Translations under genes and position numbers: made by a program
Part shown: positions 8,640 to 17,530 of the stretch, piece by piece
Layout of the letters: every line of letters starts with the position of its first letter
Numbering within the stretch: the first letter of the stretch is position 1
NCBI RefSeq assembly: GCF_022343685.1
Contig: NZ_CP092123.1
Coordinates: forward strand, 1,054,001 to 1,118,000
Reading direction: 5' to 3'
Origin: Marinobacterium sediminicola
Lineage (GTDB): Bacteria > Pseudomonadota > Gammaproteobacteria > Pseudomonadales > Balneatricaceae
DNA: 64,000 nucleotides
The notes under the pieces: model-generated
Database searches by the model: none
Told to the model about the DNA's origin: nothing
The model's input: the letters and a program-made list of their open reading frames with translations, nothing else

Positions 8640-9832
8640 AACTGAGCTTCAGCGCCGAAGACGAGAGTTTCCGTACCGAAGTGGCCGACTGGCTGGCGGA
8701 CAATCTGACAGGGGAGTTTGCCAAACTGAAGTTCCGTGGCGGCCCCGGTGACGAACACAGTTTCCCTGAAGAGCGCAAACGCTGGGAGCAAAAACTGGCC
8801 GAAGGTGGCTGGACCTGTGTTGGCTGGCCGCAGGAGCACGGCGGTCGTGGCTGCAGTATCGAGCAACAGGTGATTTTCTTCGAAGAGTACGCCCGAGCCG
8901 GTGCGCCGGGGCGTGTGGGGCATATCGGCGAAGGGCTTGCCGGTCCGACGATCATCGCCTTCGGCACGCCGGCACAACAGGCCAAATACCTTCCCGGCAT
9001 CCTGTCAGGCAGTGAACTCTGGTGTCAGGGGTACTCCGAGCCTGGAGCCGGCTCCGATCTGGCGAACGTCAAGACCAAGGCCCGTTTCGATACCGAGCGC
9101 AACAAGTGGATCATCAACGGTCAGAAGGTCTGGACCTCGCTGGCGCATGAGTCGGATTACTGCTTTGTCATTGCCCGTACCGATCCTGACTCCGTGGCGC
9201 ACAAGGGACTGGGTTTCTTTCTGGTGAAGATGGATCAACCCGGTGTGGAGGTGCGCCCCATTGAGCAGATCACCGGTACCTCGGAGTTCAACGAGGTATT
9301 CTTCGATGATGCCGAGTGTGAGGCTGATGATATTGTCGGAGCCCCCGGCGATGGCTGGAAGGTGGCGATGGGACTGCTGGGCTTCGAGCGTGGCGTTTCT
9401 ACCCTGGGGCAGCAGATGCAGTTCCAGAACGAGCTCGACGAAGTAATCAGGGTAGCCAAGGCAAACGGCAGGGATCGTGATCCGGCGATTCGTCAGCGCA
9501 TTGCACAGGCTCACGCCGAGCTGAAGATCATGCGCTATAACAGCTTGCGCATGCTGTCTGGTCAGAGCGGAAGTGATGGCAGCCTTCAGGGCGAGGCGCT
9601 GATCTACAAGCTGTTCTGGTCCACCTGGCATCGTACACTGGGTGAGCTGGCGATTGATGTGTGTGGTCAGGAAGGTCAGCTGCTGGAGGCGGCACCCTAT
9701 GAACTGACCCGTCTGCAGTCGCTGTTCCTGTTCGTGCGCTCTGACACGATTTACGGTGGCAGTAACCAGATTCAGCGCAACATCATTGCTGAACGCGGGC
9801 TGGAGATGCCGCGTGAACCCAAATGGCGTTAA
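8636..9832 (+). CDS. fadE30: Acyl-CoA dehydrogenase, FadE30-like
   Basis: This 398-residue protein has full ACAD motifs: WCQGYSEPGAGSDLA, INGQKVWTS, a GFERGVSTLGQQ helix with the likely catalytic Glu, and YGGSNQIQRNIIAERGLEMPRE at the C-terminus. From memory it is close over its whole length to mycobacterial FadE30 (Rv3560c), which desaturates the 5-OH-HIP propanoyl-CoA side chain in C/D-ring steroid breakdown: TGEFA.LK, GGPG.EH, WCQGYSEPGAGSDLA, QITGT.EFNEVFFDDA and LGQQ are shared. It overlaps the beta-type ACAD gene. The symbol reflects inferred orthology, not a tested role. Confidence 0.88.
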   Translation: MKLSFSAEDESFRTEVADWLADNLTGEFAKLKFRGGPGDEHSFPEERKRWEQKLAEGGWTCVGWPQEHGGRGCSIEQQVIFFEEYARAGAPGRVGHIGEGLAGPTIIAFGTPAQQAKYLPGILSGSELWCQGYSEPGAGSDLANVKTKARFDTERNKWIINGQKVWTSLAHESDYCFVIARTDPDSVAHKGLGFFLVKMDQPGVEVRPIEQITGTSEFNEVFFDDAECEADDIVGAPGDGWKVAMGLLGFERGVSTLGQQMQFQNELDEVIRVAKANGRDRDPAIRQRIAQAHAELKIMRYNSLRMLSGQSGSDGSLQGEALIYKLFWSTWHRTLGELAIDVCGQEGQLLEAAPYELTRLQSLFLFVRSDTIYGGSNQIQRNIIAERGLEMPREPKWR

Positions 9833-9843
9833 CAGGAGGCCTC

Positions 9844-11085
9844 ATGTCCGATCATCGTCAGCAGGCGTTTACCCCGTTCAAGCTGGGGCCGATTACGCTG
9901 CGCAACCGTTTCATCCGTGCCGGGGCCAACGAGGCGATGAGCCTGGATGGCACGCCGACACAGGCCATGGTCAAACACCACCGTGATATGGCCCGTGGCG
10001 GAGTAGCATTGACGACGGTTGCTTACGGTGCCGTGTCCGAACGTGGCCGGACCCTGCCCAACCAGATTTGGCTGCGCGAAGCGATCATTCCTGACCTGCA
10101 GGCACTGACCGATGCGGTCCATGCAGAAGGTGGCAAGATCTCCATGCAGCTGACCCACGGTGGGTCCTTCATCACCTCGATCAAGGTGAAGGGCCGTACC
10201 ATCAGCGCTTCGTCCGGCATCAACAAGGCTGGACTCTTGTGTGGCAACTTCCTGCAGCGGGCGATGAAAGAGCAGGACATGGCACAGGTGATCGACGAGT
10301 TTGTCGCGGCTGCCAGAGTCTGCCGTGATGCCGGTTTCGATGCCGTGGAGCTGCACATGGGGCACGGTTATCTGCTTAACCAGTTCATCTCGCCACTGTC
10401 CAACAAGCGCAAGGATGAATATGGCGGCAGTGCCGAGAATCGGGCTCGTTTCCCCGCTCGCGTTCTCAGAGCGGTAAAAGACGCGGTCGGACAGGACCTG
10501 GCCATTCTGGCCAAGATCAACGTGGCTGACGGCGTGCGCCGAGGTGCCACGGTTGAGGATGCCATTGTCACCGGCCGACTCCTGCGGGAGGCGGGTGCCG
10601 ACATGCTGGTGCTGTCTGGCGGGCGCAACATCGAATCCGGCTGGTTCATGTTCGGCAGCAACATGAATCTGGACGAGATGAGTAAGGTCTTGGCTGATCA
10701 GAAGCTGACGCTGACCATGATCAAGCTGTCACAGAAAGGCGTACCTCAGGTGAAGTTCCGCCCCATGTATTTCCTCGACTATTCCCGCAAGATCCGTGCG
10801 GCGCTGGATATACCGCTGGGCTATCTGGGGGGCGTTTCATCCATGGATGACGTGGAGAAGGCGATGGTGGAAGGCTTTGAGGCGGTGGTCATGGCGCGTC
10901 CCCTGTTGCACGATCCCGAGCTGGTGCGCAAGTTCCAGCAGGGGCTGGTCAACAGGAGTGGCTGTACGCACTGTAACGGCTGCGTACCTTACATCTATCA
11001 TCCAGGCGGTACCCGCTGCATCGAAAACGCGCCGAATGATGTGGCGTTAAATCAGCGTCCGGCACGTTTGGGCTCCACCGGCTGA
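9844..11085 (+). CDS. NADH:flavin oxidoreductase (OYE-like) with Fe-S cysteine motif but no NAD domain
   Basis: This protein has 413 residues from the ATG at 9844, which has an AGGAGG at ideal distance. An upstream in-frame ATG (9823) lies within the preceding gene. The FMN TIM barrel has the active-site ELHMGHGYLLNQFISP motif and R-K-D-E-Y-G-G-S. After the barrel comes a CX2CX2CX11C motif (CTHCNGC...C, near residues 378-396), the 4Fe-4S ligand pattern of 2,4-dienoyl-CoA reductase. The protein ends ~17 residues later, so the C-terminal FAD/NAD(P) domain is absent. It probably reduces an enone or dienoyl-CoA with electrons from a separate donor. A terminator hairpin follows. Confidence 0.85.
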   Translation: MSDHRQQAFTPFKLGPITLRNRFIRAGANEAMSLDGTPTQAMVKHHRDMARGGVALTTVAYGAVSERGRTLPNQIWLREAIIPDLQALTDAVHAEGGKISMQLTHGGSFITSIKVKGRTISASSGINKAGLLCGNFLQRAMKEQDMAQVIDEFVAAARVCRDAGFDAVELHMGHGYLLNQFISPLSNKRKDEYGGSAENRARFPARVLRAVKDAVGQDLAILAKINVADGVRRGATVEDAIVTGRLLREAGADMLVLSGGRNIESGWFMFGSNMNLDEMSKVLADQKLTLTMIKLSQKGVPQVKFRPMYFLDYSRKIRAALDIPLGYLGGVSSMDDVEKAMVEGFEAVVMARPLLHDPELVRKFQQGLVNRSGCTHCNGCVPYIYHPGGTRCIENAPNDVALNQRPARLGSTG

Positions 11086-11100
11086 TGTGCTGAGCTGAAA

Positions 11101-11135
11101 CACCCCGGTTGTCACGAGAAACGTGCACCGGGGTG
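11101..11135 (+). terminator. Stem-loop terminator after the OYE-like gene
   Basis: CACCCCGG (11101-11108) pairs with CCGGGGTG (11128-11135), with an inner CACG/CGTG stem. A T-rich stretch (catttttgc) follows 15 bases later. It lies between two convergent genes and may stop both. Confidence 0.65.
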
Positions 11136-11141
11136 AATCCT

Positions 11142-11879
11142 TCAGCATTTTTGCAGGATGAAGAACTGGTATCCGAACTCACCCAGGCAGTCTTGGTAGA
11201 TATTCAGTTCTCGATCCAGGTCGGCCAGTGCGGTTGAATTCGGCATGTGCGTGTGCAGCTCATCGATGCGGGCACGCAAGGGCACAATATAGTTATCCCA
11301 GGCCTGCCGGCTCAGACTGAACGTGTTCAGGAGGTGGTATCCAGCCTTGTCCATCTGCTCAACGCGTCTCTCGGTCGAGGTCATATCAGGGTAGTCATTG
11401 CGCCAAAACTCAATGGCTTCACCACTGGGCGTTCCCGTGAGCCACACGAGATCACTCAAGACGAGAATGCCGTTCGGTTCCAGCAGGGAACGCCAGCACT
11501 CAAGTGCCTGTTCAACCCCCATGATGTAGGCGCAGCCCTCGGCCCAGACAAGATCGAAGGTGGCATCGGCAAACGGCAGGTCGGTCATGCTGGCACACAC
11601 GGTTTCAATGCGTGATGCAGTCCCGTTAAGCCTTGCGATTGCCGTGAGCTTCTCCAGTGCGGAGGCTGCATTGTCCACCGCTGTAATCGCGGCCGTCGTA
11701 TGCTGTGCCAGCAGACGTGTCGCCACACCATTACCGCAGCCGATCTCAAGCAATCTCCTGGGGGTATGAGGCACCTGATGTAACGCACTCAGCGTGTCCT
11801 CTTCGGAGCCGGGCCCCCAGCGATCCAGTGATGAAAAGATCGTCATGAAGTCCTGCATGTACTGGTCGTGTTCGTTCAT
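11142..11879 (-). CDS. Class I SAM-dependent methyltransferase
   Basis: The protein has about 245 residues from the ATG at 11879; a start at 11936 would add 19 residues, and neither has a convincing ribosome-binding site. SAM motif I is LLEIGCGNGVATRLL, followed by ITAVDNAASALEKL (acidic end of beta-2) and FDLVWAEGCAYIMG (motif II/III region), typical of the UbiE/Methyltransf_11 fold. The small-molecule substrate is unknown. It is convergent with the OYE-like gene and separate from the catabolic operons, so a link to the pathway is not established. Confidence 0.82.
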   Translation of the reverse strand: MNEHDQYMQDFMTIFSSLDRWGPGSEEDTLSALHQVPHTPRRLLEIGCGNGVATRLLAQHTTAAITAVDNAASALEKLTAIARLNGTASRIETVCASMTDLPFADATFDLVWAEGCAYIMGVEQALECWRSLLEPNGILVLSDLVWLTGTPSGEAIEFWRNDYPDMTSTERRVEQMDKAGYHLLNTFSLSRQAWDNYIVPLRARIDELHTHMPNSTALADLDRELNIYQDCLGEFGYQFFILQKC

Positions 11880-12056
11880 GTCTTTTGACAACCCTTTGAG
11901 CCTCAGAGCATCTCTCTCAGAGAAACCCTGCCGCATTAGTCATGACAGATGTAACTGTGAGGCAACCGCATCAAAAGGCGGGGCCAGCACCGATGACAAA
12001 CAGGTCATAATCCCAGGTATTCAGGATCTTTTCCGGTGTCTGGCTTATAACGGCAT

Positions 12057-12851
12057 TCAGGCAGACTTCTCAAGGTGAGTCTGGATAATATGCCAGGCTC
12101 GTTCACCTTTCGCCAGCAGGTCTGCCTGTACTTCCGGCGGGAAATCCGCTGTTACCGACTGCTGGTAAGAAGCGCGCTGACGGCAGCGGTCGAACCAGTC
12201 CTGGACCCTGGGGCAATCCCTGTACATGTCTGTCCAGCCAAACTGGAGAATGGTCTGGAAATAGGGCGCGAGACAGGCATCAGCCAGGCTGAAGCTGTCT
12301 GCCACTATCCACTGGTGTGTTTCCAGTGCGGCCTCCATATCCAGAATGGTATTACGATAAACCCGTACGGCATCGGCAACGTCTGGTGCCTCCAGTCCCA
12401 TTTTGACCAGCCGTTTCTGGCGCTCGCGGCGAGGCTTTTCAGGAATCAGGTCCAACAGGGCCTGACGCTCTGCTTCAGACTTCTCCATCAGACCCGGTCG
12501 CATCACCAACGGCCATTGCAGGGCACCACAGGAAGGGTGCAGCTTGGTATCCACGTGTTTCATCCAGAAGCGCATTTTGGCAACGGCATAAGGATCATCA
12601 GGCTTCAGGCTGGGTTCCGGCCAAGTGTCGTCAAGATATTCACAAATAATGCTGGACTCAATCACGGGCCTGCCATCATGGACCAGGGTTGGTACGACTC
12701 CCAGTGGGTTGAGTTTCAGGTAGTCCGCGCGCAGGTTTTCCTTCTGTGCCAGGTCGACATGATGTTTGCGCCAGTCGAGCTCTTTTTCAGCCAGAACGAT
12801 GCGTACTTTCTGGGCACAGGGGGACATGGGGTGGGTATATAGTTCTAACAT
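12057..12851 (-). CDS. Glutathione S-transferase family protein
   Basis: This 264-residue protein has an N-terminal thioredoxin-fold domain (SPCAQKVRIVLAEK motif at residues 10-23, then NPLGVVPTLVHDG and VIESSIICEYLD, which bind glutathione) and an all-alpha C-terminal domain with the SLADACLAPYFQTIL helix. The Ser-Pro-Cys motif suggests a Ser/Cys-type GST. It may detoxify or isomerise an electrophilic intermediate. It is divergently arranged from the LysR gene (115 bp apart), the usual layout when a LysR protein controls its neighbour. Confidence 0.9.
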   Translation of the reverse strand: MLELYTHPMSPCAQKVRIVLAEKELDWRKHHVDLAQKENLRADYLKLNPLGVVPTLVHDGRPVIESSIICEYLDDTWPEPSLKPDDPYAVAKMRFWMKHVDTKLHPSCGALQWPLVMRPGLMEKSEAERQALLDLIPEKPRRERQKRLVKMGLEAPDVADAVRVYRNTILDMEAALETHQWIVADSFSLADACLAPYFQTILQFGWTDMYRDCPRVQDWFDRCRQRASYQQSVTADFPPEVQADLLAKGERAWHIIQTHLEKSA

Positions 12852-12966
12852 GGGTCTGCTCCGTTTGGGAAAAGCTCACGAAGTCACTGTAGGCTTGTGC
12901 GAGTTGTGGAAAAAGATAAAAGTTGTCACTGGATTTGTGAAAACGATTCAATAATTAGAGGGGCAG

Positions 12967-13860
12967 ATGGATAAGCTAGGCGAGATGCAGGTGTTTGTTG
13001 CAATCGTGCGCAGTGGTGGTTTTTCGTCTGCGGCGCGTGAGCTGGGACTGTCCCCGTCAGCAGTCAGCAAGCAGGTTACACGCCTCGAAAAGCGATTGGG
13101 GGTGCGTTTGCTGCATCGCACAACCCGCTCGGTGAGAACCACCGAAGCCGGGCAGCAGTTCTACCGTCGCTGTGTGAAAATTATGGCGGACGTTGAAGAT
13201 GCTGAAGATTTGATAAGTGATCTGGGCCAGCTGCCCAAGGGCAAATTGCGTATCAATAGCACCCCCGGTTATGCCCGGCATCAATTGATGCCCCTACTGA
13301 TCGAATTTCAGCAGCTGTATCCCGGTATCACTATCGAGCTTGATCTGACCGGACAAACGGTCAATCTGGTCAGAGAGCAGGTCGATCTGGCGTTCCGGCT
13401 GGGGGAGTTAAGAGACACCAGTCTGGTGGCAAGACGGCTGTGCGAGAGCCCCCGCATTGTATGTGCGAGCCCGGAATACCTGCATAGATATGGAATGCCC
13501 CTGCACCCATCAGAACTCGCCAATCACCAGTGTTTAAGGCTGAATACCAGCGAGGCGTTTAATCAGTGGCGTTTTCGAGGGGGCGATGGTGAATACCGTA
13601 TGGACGTGAAGGGGGGATTCATAACGGATAACGTTGAAGCACTCCACGGCTATGCCCTGTTGGGAGGAGGGATTGCCAGGCTGGCTTCTTTCATCGTCGA
13701 CCAGGATCTTAACGAGGGCAGGCTTGTGCCGTTGCTACAGGACTATCAGACAGATCGGCAGCAGGTGCATTTGGTTTATGCCCATCGCAAGCATCAGCCA
13801 GCCAAGTTGAAGGTTTTTGTGGAGTTTGTGATTAACAGACTGGCCCTGTCGGATACCTGA
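12967..13860 (+). CDS. LysR family transcriptional regulator
   Basis: This 297-residue protein has an N-terminal winged HTH (MQVFVAIVRSGGFSSAARELGLSPSAVSKQVTRLEKRLGV), with LLHRTTRSVRTTEAG completing the domain. The rest is a periplasmic-binding-protein-like effector domain. It is of the CrgA/PA2220-type subgroup judging by the N-terminus. An AGAGGGG ribosome-binding site precedes the ATG. It most likely regulates the divergent GST gene and itself. Any role in the steroid-like regulon is unproven. Confidence 0.93.
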   Translation: MDKLGEMQVFVAIVRSGGFSSAARELGLSPSAVSKQVTRLEKRLGVRLLHRTTRSVRTTEAGQQFYRRCVKIMADVEDAEDLISDLGQLPKGKLRINSTPGYARHQLMPLLIEFQQLYPGITIELDLTGQTVNLVREQVDLAFRLGELRDTSLVARRLCESPRIVCASPEYLHRYGMPLHPSELANHQCLRLNTSEAFNQWRFRGGDGEYRMDVKGGFITDNVEALHGYALLGGGIARLASFIVDQDLNEGRLVPLLQDYQTDRQQVHLVYAHRKHQPAKLKVFVEFVINRLALSDT

Positions 13861-13878
13861 GCCCATGAGTGACTGGAT

Positions 13879-13913
13879 AAAAAAAGACTCCCGGGGTGTG
13901 CGGCCGCCGGGAG
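13879..13913 (-). terminator. Rho-independent terminator for the minus-strand SDR/hydratase operon
   Basis: On the minus strand, CTCCCGG (complement of 13907-13913) and CCGGGAG (complement of 13888-13894) form a GC-rich stem, followed by a run of seven T (complement of 13879-13885). It lies 40 bp after the SDR stop codon. Confidence 0.85.
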
Positions 13914-13952
13914 CCAAAGACCATGTGAGATGGTGGAGTGCAATTCGGATAA

Positions 13953-14705
13953 TCAGGCGGTCAGGCTGCCACCATTGAGCGGATAAATCTGGCCGGTCAC
14001 CCAGCTGGCTTCGGTCGATGCCAGGTAGGCAACACCGGCACCCACGTCTTCCGGGGAACCGGCTCGAGGGACCATGCAACTCTTGGCGGCAATCTTCTCG
14101 GAACCTTCCCAGTTGTTCATGGTGCCAAGGGACAGGCCATTGACGGTAACGCCCTGACGACCGGTTTCGGCGGCCAGCTGGCGGATAAAGCCCACGGCCC
14201 CGGCTTTCGAGGCGGCGTAGGCGGCGATGCCCATGGGCACCCCGGCGCGCCAGGATTCAGACGTGATGCAGATGAAACGCCCCCAGCCACGCTCAAGCAT
14301 GCCGGGCAGTACGGCCTGAGCAGCGTGCATCAGAGCATTGAGGTTCAGGTCCAGAAACTGCTGCCACTGGGCCGGATCGGATTCCAGGAACTTGCCATAG
14401 CCCATGCCGTCGGTCGGTACGCCGGCATTGGCGACAAAAATGTCCACACTGCCGAAGGCCTCATTCACGCGGGCAACCATCTGTTTCAGCTGGGCCGGGT
14501 CGGTAATGTCGGCGGCGACGCCGATGACATCAAAGCCTTCGCTGCGCAGCTGCTCGGCCGCGGCATCAGCGCGCTCCTGATAAAAATCATTGATGGCTAC
14601 ACGGGCGCCCTGACGAGCCAGTGCGCGGGCTACGCCCAACCCCATGCCGCGACCGGCACCGGTAACCAGGGCATTTTTACCCTTGAGTGAAAACAGCGGT
14701 TCCAT
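13953..14705 (-). CDS. Short-chain dehydrogenase/reductase, paralogue of the SDR at 54224
   Basis: This 250-residue SDR has the cofactor motif TGAGRGMGLG, VANAG, a catalytic Ser in ITSESWRAG, YAASK, and a C-terminal VTGQIYPLNGGS. It is strikingly similar to the SDR at 54224-54979 (shared TGAG.GMGLGVARALA.QGA.V.INDYY/FYQERA, SESWR, SLGTMNN, PEDVGA.VAYLAS.EASW), so the two are paralogues. The SESWR and SLGTMNN signatures mark a subgroup of its own. An AGGAG ribosome-binding site precedes it. It is co-directional with, and downstream of, the enoyl-CoA hydratase gene, with a terminator after it. Confidence 0.88.
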   Translation of the reverse strand: MEPLFSLKGKNALVTGAGRGMGLGVARALARQGARVAINDFYQERADAAAEQLRSEGFDVIGVAADITDPAQLKQMVARVNEAFGSVDIFVANAGVPTDGMGYGKFLESDPAQWQQFLDLNLNALMHAAQAVLPGMLERGWGRFICITSESWRAGVPMGIAAYAASKAGAVGFIRQLAAETGRQGVTVNGLSLGTMNNWEGSEKIAAKSCMVPRAGSPEDVGAGVAYLASTEASWVTGQIYPLNGGSLTA

Positions 14706-14782
14706 CGATGGCGTCTCCTTGTTGTGCTTGTATATGGGTGACGAGTGCAGCTGAACGAATCGGCTAACTTGATAACCCGGCG

Positions 14783-15580
14783 TTATTCGCCGGTGAAGTT
14801 GGGGTGCCGTTTCTCCAGAAAGGCCTGCATCCCTTCCTGCTGGTCGCGGGAGGCAAACAGCATGGCGTTGGCCTTGCGCTCAAGGGACAGGGCGCTTTCG
14901 AGTGAAGCATCCATACCGTGCAGGATGCATTCCTTGATCTGTTCAACCGCCAGCGGCGGCATGCGGGCGATGGTGCGGGCTGTTTTCAGCGCCGTTTCCA
15001 TCACCTGATCATCCGGGCAAACCTCACTGACCAGGCCCGCCACCCAGGCTTCCTGTGCGCTGATCGGACGACCGGTCAGCGCCATGCTCATCGCCTTGGT
15101 CTTGCCCACGGCGCGGACAAGGCGCTGGGTGCCACCAATCCCCGGCATGATGCCGATGCGGATCTCGGGCTGGCAAAAACTGGCACTCTCGCCTGCGATG
15201 AGAATGTCGGCATGCATGGCCAACTCGCATCCGCCGCCAAAGGCATAGCCGCAGATCGCTGCTATCACCGGTTTTGGACAGTGCTGAATCGGTGCCCAGA
15301 CGCGCTCGGTGTGGCGCTTGTAGATCTCGATAGGATCAGCGTCGATCAGGCCGGTGATATCACCACCGGCCGCAAATACTTTCTCGCCACCGGTCAGCAC
15401 AATGCAACGCACCTGATCGTCAGCAGCCAGTTCAGTGAAGCGGCGATTGAGTTGTTGTTGCAGCTCCAGACTCAGTGCATTGGTGGCGTGTGGGCGGTTC
15501 AAGCGCAGCACAGCAATACCCGGTTCGGGGTGCTCCAGCAGCAGTGTGTCTTCAGGACGTTGTTGATCAGTCACGGCCAT
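14783..15580 (-). CDS. Enoyl-CoA hydratase/isomerase (canonical crotonase)
   Basis: The protein has about 265 residues from the ATG at 15580 (MAVTDQQ). An upstream in-frame ATG at 15637 lies inside the regulatory element. Crotonase motifs are complete: the oxyanion-hole region AAGGDI and CGYAFGGGCELAMHADI carrying the first catalytic Glu, and ASFCQPEIRIGIMPGIGGTQRL carrying the second. Both acid/base glutamates of crotonase (E144 and E164 in rat numbering) are therefore kept, and it should hydrate trans-2-enoyl-CoA. It heads a minus-strand unit with the SDR, driven from a promoter region holding one copy of the 18-bp element. Confidence 0.88.
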   Translation of the reverse strand: MAVTDQQRPEDTLLLEHPEPGIAVLRLNRPHATNALSLELQQQLNRRFTELAADDQVRCIVLTGGEKVFAAGGDITGLIDADPIEIYKRHTERVWAPIQHCPKPVIAAICGYAFGGGCELAMHADILIAGESASFCQPEIRIGIMPGIGGTQRLVRAVGKTKAMSMALTGRPISAQEAWVAGLVSEVCPDDQVMETALKTARTIARMPPLAVEQIKECILHGMDASLESALSLERKANAMLFASRDQQEGMQAFLEKRHPNFTGE

Positions 15581-15634
15581 CGCCTCAGAGAGAGTGGATA
15601 TTGAGGGCGATTCTGTCAGCTGGCACCAGATAAA

Positions 15635-15652
15635 CATCGTCCATTCAGACGA
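15635..15652 (-). promoter_or_regulatory. Conserved 18-bp operator-like element, copy 2 (upstream of enoyl-CoA hydratase)
   Basis: On the minus strand this reads TCGTCTGAATGGACGATG, 54 bp before the hydratase start. Here the half-sites are perfect: TCGTC-N6-GACGA. It lies in the divergent region shared with the SDR-chsH2 operon starting at 15712, so it could control both directions. Confidence 0.72.
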
Positions 15653-15711
15653 AGAGTGAAGTTCGCCGGGCTTATTAGACTGCAAGCATCAAGAAGAATA
15701 AGGAGGCGTTT

Positions 15712-16494
15712 ATGACGCAGTCAGCATACTTTGATTACAGCGGCCAGGTGGTTCTGGTGACCGGCGGAACCAAGGGGATTGGTGCCGGTATTGCCCGCGC
15801 GTTTCTGGCAGCGGGTGCGACGGTGATTGTATGCGGTCGCAACGCTCCTGAGCAAATGCCATCCGGAAATGGACGCGAAGCGGTGTTCATGCCGTTGGAC
15901 GTGCGTGACTATGAAGCAGCCGACGTCATGCTGCAGACCATCGTCAATGAATATGGCCGTCTGGATGTGCTGATCAACAATGCCGGCGGTGCACCCCATG
16001 CGCTGGCGGCAGACGTATCGCCGCGCTTCCATGAAGGCATTCTGCGCCTGAACCTGATTGCTCCGCTGAACCTTGCGCAGCTGGCCAACCGCCACATGCA
16101 ACAGCAGAAGCAGGGCGGCAACATCATCTTTATCGGCAGCATCAGCGCGCTGCGTGCCTCTCCCGGTACTGCTGCCTACGGTGCTGCCAAGGCCGGTATT
16201 CTCTCGCTGGCATCCTCGCTGGCGGTGGAATGGGCACCCAAGGTGCGCGTGACGGCCGTCAGCCCAGGGCTGGTCGAGACTGAGCAGTCTCACCTGCACT
16301 ACGGCGACGAAGCCGGTATCGCGGCGGTAGCCGCAACGATCCCGGCCGGCCGCATGGCAACGCCGGACGATATCGGCAATGCATGCCTCTATATGGCTTC
16401 ATCGATCGCATCCTATGCCAGCGGCAGCAATCTGCTGCTCAATGGTGGCGGCGAGAAGCCCGCATTTCTTCAGGCCGGTAAGGCCAACAACTGA
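15712..16494 (+). CDS. Short-chain dehydrogenase/reductase
   Basis: This 260-residue classical SDR has TGGTKGIGAG at residues 17-26, NNAGG, IIFIGSISAL with the catalytic Ser, YGAAKAG with Tyr and Lys, and a C-terminal YASGSNLLLNGGG. A strong AAGGAGG ribosome-binding site precedes it. It leads the operon that carries the side-chain module (MaoC-DUF35, ACAD, MaoC, aldolase, ACADs), so it probably handles a 3-hydroxyacyl or ring hydroxyl group of the same substrate. The exact position of oxidation is not deducible. Confidence 0.88.
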   Translation: MTQSAYFDYSGQVVLVTGGTKGIGAGIARAFLAAGATVIVCGRNAPEQMPSGNGREAVFMPLDVRDYEAADVMLQTIVNEYGRLDVLINNAGGAPHALAADVSPRFHEGILRLNLIAPLNLAQLANRHMQQQKQGGNIIFIGSISALRASPGTAAYGAAKAGILSLASSLAVEWAPKVRVTAVSPGLVETEQSHLHYGDEAGIAAVAATIPAGRMATPDDIGNACLYMASSIASYASGSNLLLNGGGEKPAFLQAGKANN

Positions 16495-16549
16495 AACAAC
16501 CCGGCGCCGCCCGCGACCGGGTGGCCCCATATCGTAAAGGAGACGTATC

Positions 16550-17521
16550 TTGGCTGATTACGAATGGTTATCGGAAGTGCGTTCCATGGTGGGGCGGGAA
16601 TATGGCCGCATCTATGCATGGGACGAAGTGAACCCGGCGATGGTTCGGCAGTGGTGTGAGGTCATGGGGGTGGACAACCCGCTCTATACCGATCCTGACT
16701 ATGCCGCGACCACCGAGTTTGGTGAAATCGTTGCGCCCCCTGCCATGCTGCAGGCCTGGTGTCTGGAAGGGCTGCACATGAACAACTATCCGCCGGGCTC
16801 TACCGACGAAAATCCCTATGAAGTACTGGGTCTGATCGAGGCTCAGGGCTATCCGGCCGTAGTGGCAGTGAATTCGGAGCTGACCTTTGATCGTTATGTG
16901 CGCATGGGTGAAAAGCTCTATTACACCACTCTGATCAAAGAAGTCAGCGAAGAGAAAACCACGGCCCTGGGCACCGGTTTCTTCGTGACTCAGGTGATGT
17001 CCTTTTTCTCCGAGAAACCGGAAGGCGACGAGAAGGTCGGTGAACTGCTGTTTCGCGTGATCAAGTTCAAGCCGGCACAGCAGCCGAAGCCGGTGGAGAA
17101 GAGCGAATCGGCAGTACCCAAGATCAAGCGTCCGCGCCCGGGTATCAGCGACGATACGCGTTTCTTCTGGGAGGGCTGTGAAGCAGGCGAGTTGCGCATT
17201 CAGCACTGCAAGAGCTGCAACAGGCTGCAGCATCCGCCTGCACCGGTGTGCAGCCACTGTCAGAGCTTCGAGCTGGATTACCAGATCAGCAAGGGCAAGG
17301 GAGAACTGTACTCCTTCGTGGTGATGCACTACCCGGAAGTACCGCCGTTTGAATACCCCAACCCGATCGGTCTGATTCAGCTGGACGAAGGCGTCCGCAT
17401 TCCGGCAGGCCTGACGGGCATCAATCCGGCAGACCTTGAAATCGGTCAGCGCGTAGAGGTCGAGTTCCAGACCTTTGACGATGAACTCACGCTGCCGTTG
17501 TTCCGGCCGGCATCCGCCTGA
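16550..17521 (+). CDS. chsH2: ChsH2-like fusion: MaoC-like domain plus DUF35 (Zn-ribbon/OB-fold)
   Basis: This 323-residue protein has an unusual TTG start, supported by AAAGGAG 7 bp upstream and by the alignable N-terminus. Residues ~15-165 form a MaoC/FAS1-type hot-dog domain in which the catalytic His is replaced (GVDNPLYTDPDYA instead of a D-x4-H motif). Residues ~195-320 form a DUF35 domain with a four-Cys zinc ribbon (CKSCNRLQHPPAPVCSHC) and OB fold. This is exactly the layout of mycobacterial ChsH2, which forms a hydratase with ChsH1 and docks the Ltp2 aldolase through DUF35. ACAD, ChsH1 and Ltp2 homologues follow in the same operon. Confidence 0.9.
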   Translation: MADYEWLSEVRSMVGREYGRIYAWDEVNPAMVRQWCEVMGVDNPLYTDPDYAATTEFGEIVAPPAMLQAWCLEGLHMNNYPPGSTDENPYEVLGLIEAQGYPAVVAVNSELTFDRYVRMGEKLYYTTLIKEVSEEKTTALGTGFFVTQVMSFFSEKPEGDEKVGELLFRVIKFKPAQQPKPVEKSESAVPKIKRPRPGISDDTRFFWEGCEAGELRIQHCKSCNRLQHPPAPVCSHCQSFELDYQISKGKGELYSFVVMHYPEVPPFEYPNPIGLIQLDEGVRIPAGLTGINPADLEIGQRVEVEFQTFDDELTLPLFRPASA

Positions 17522-17530
17522 GGAGGAAGC

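Noticed and set aside
15661-15690. Weak sixth copy of the 18-bp element (ttagactgcaagcatca) facing the SDR-chsH2 operon
   Set aside because: Too many invariant positions are missing (no GTCT, no ACGATG). Copy 2 in the same gap may serve both directions.
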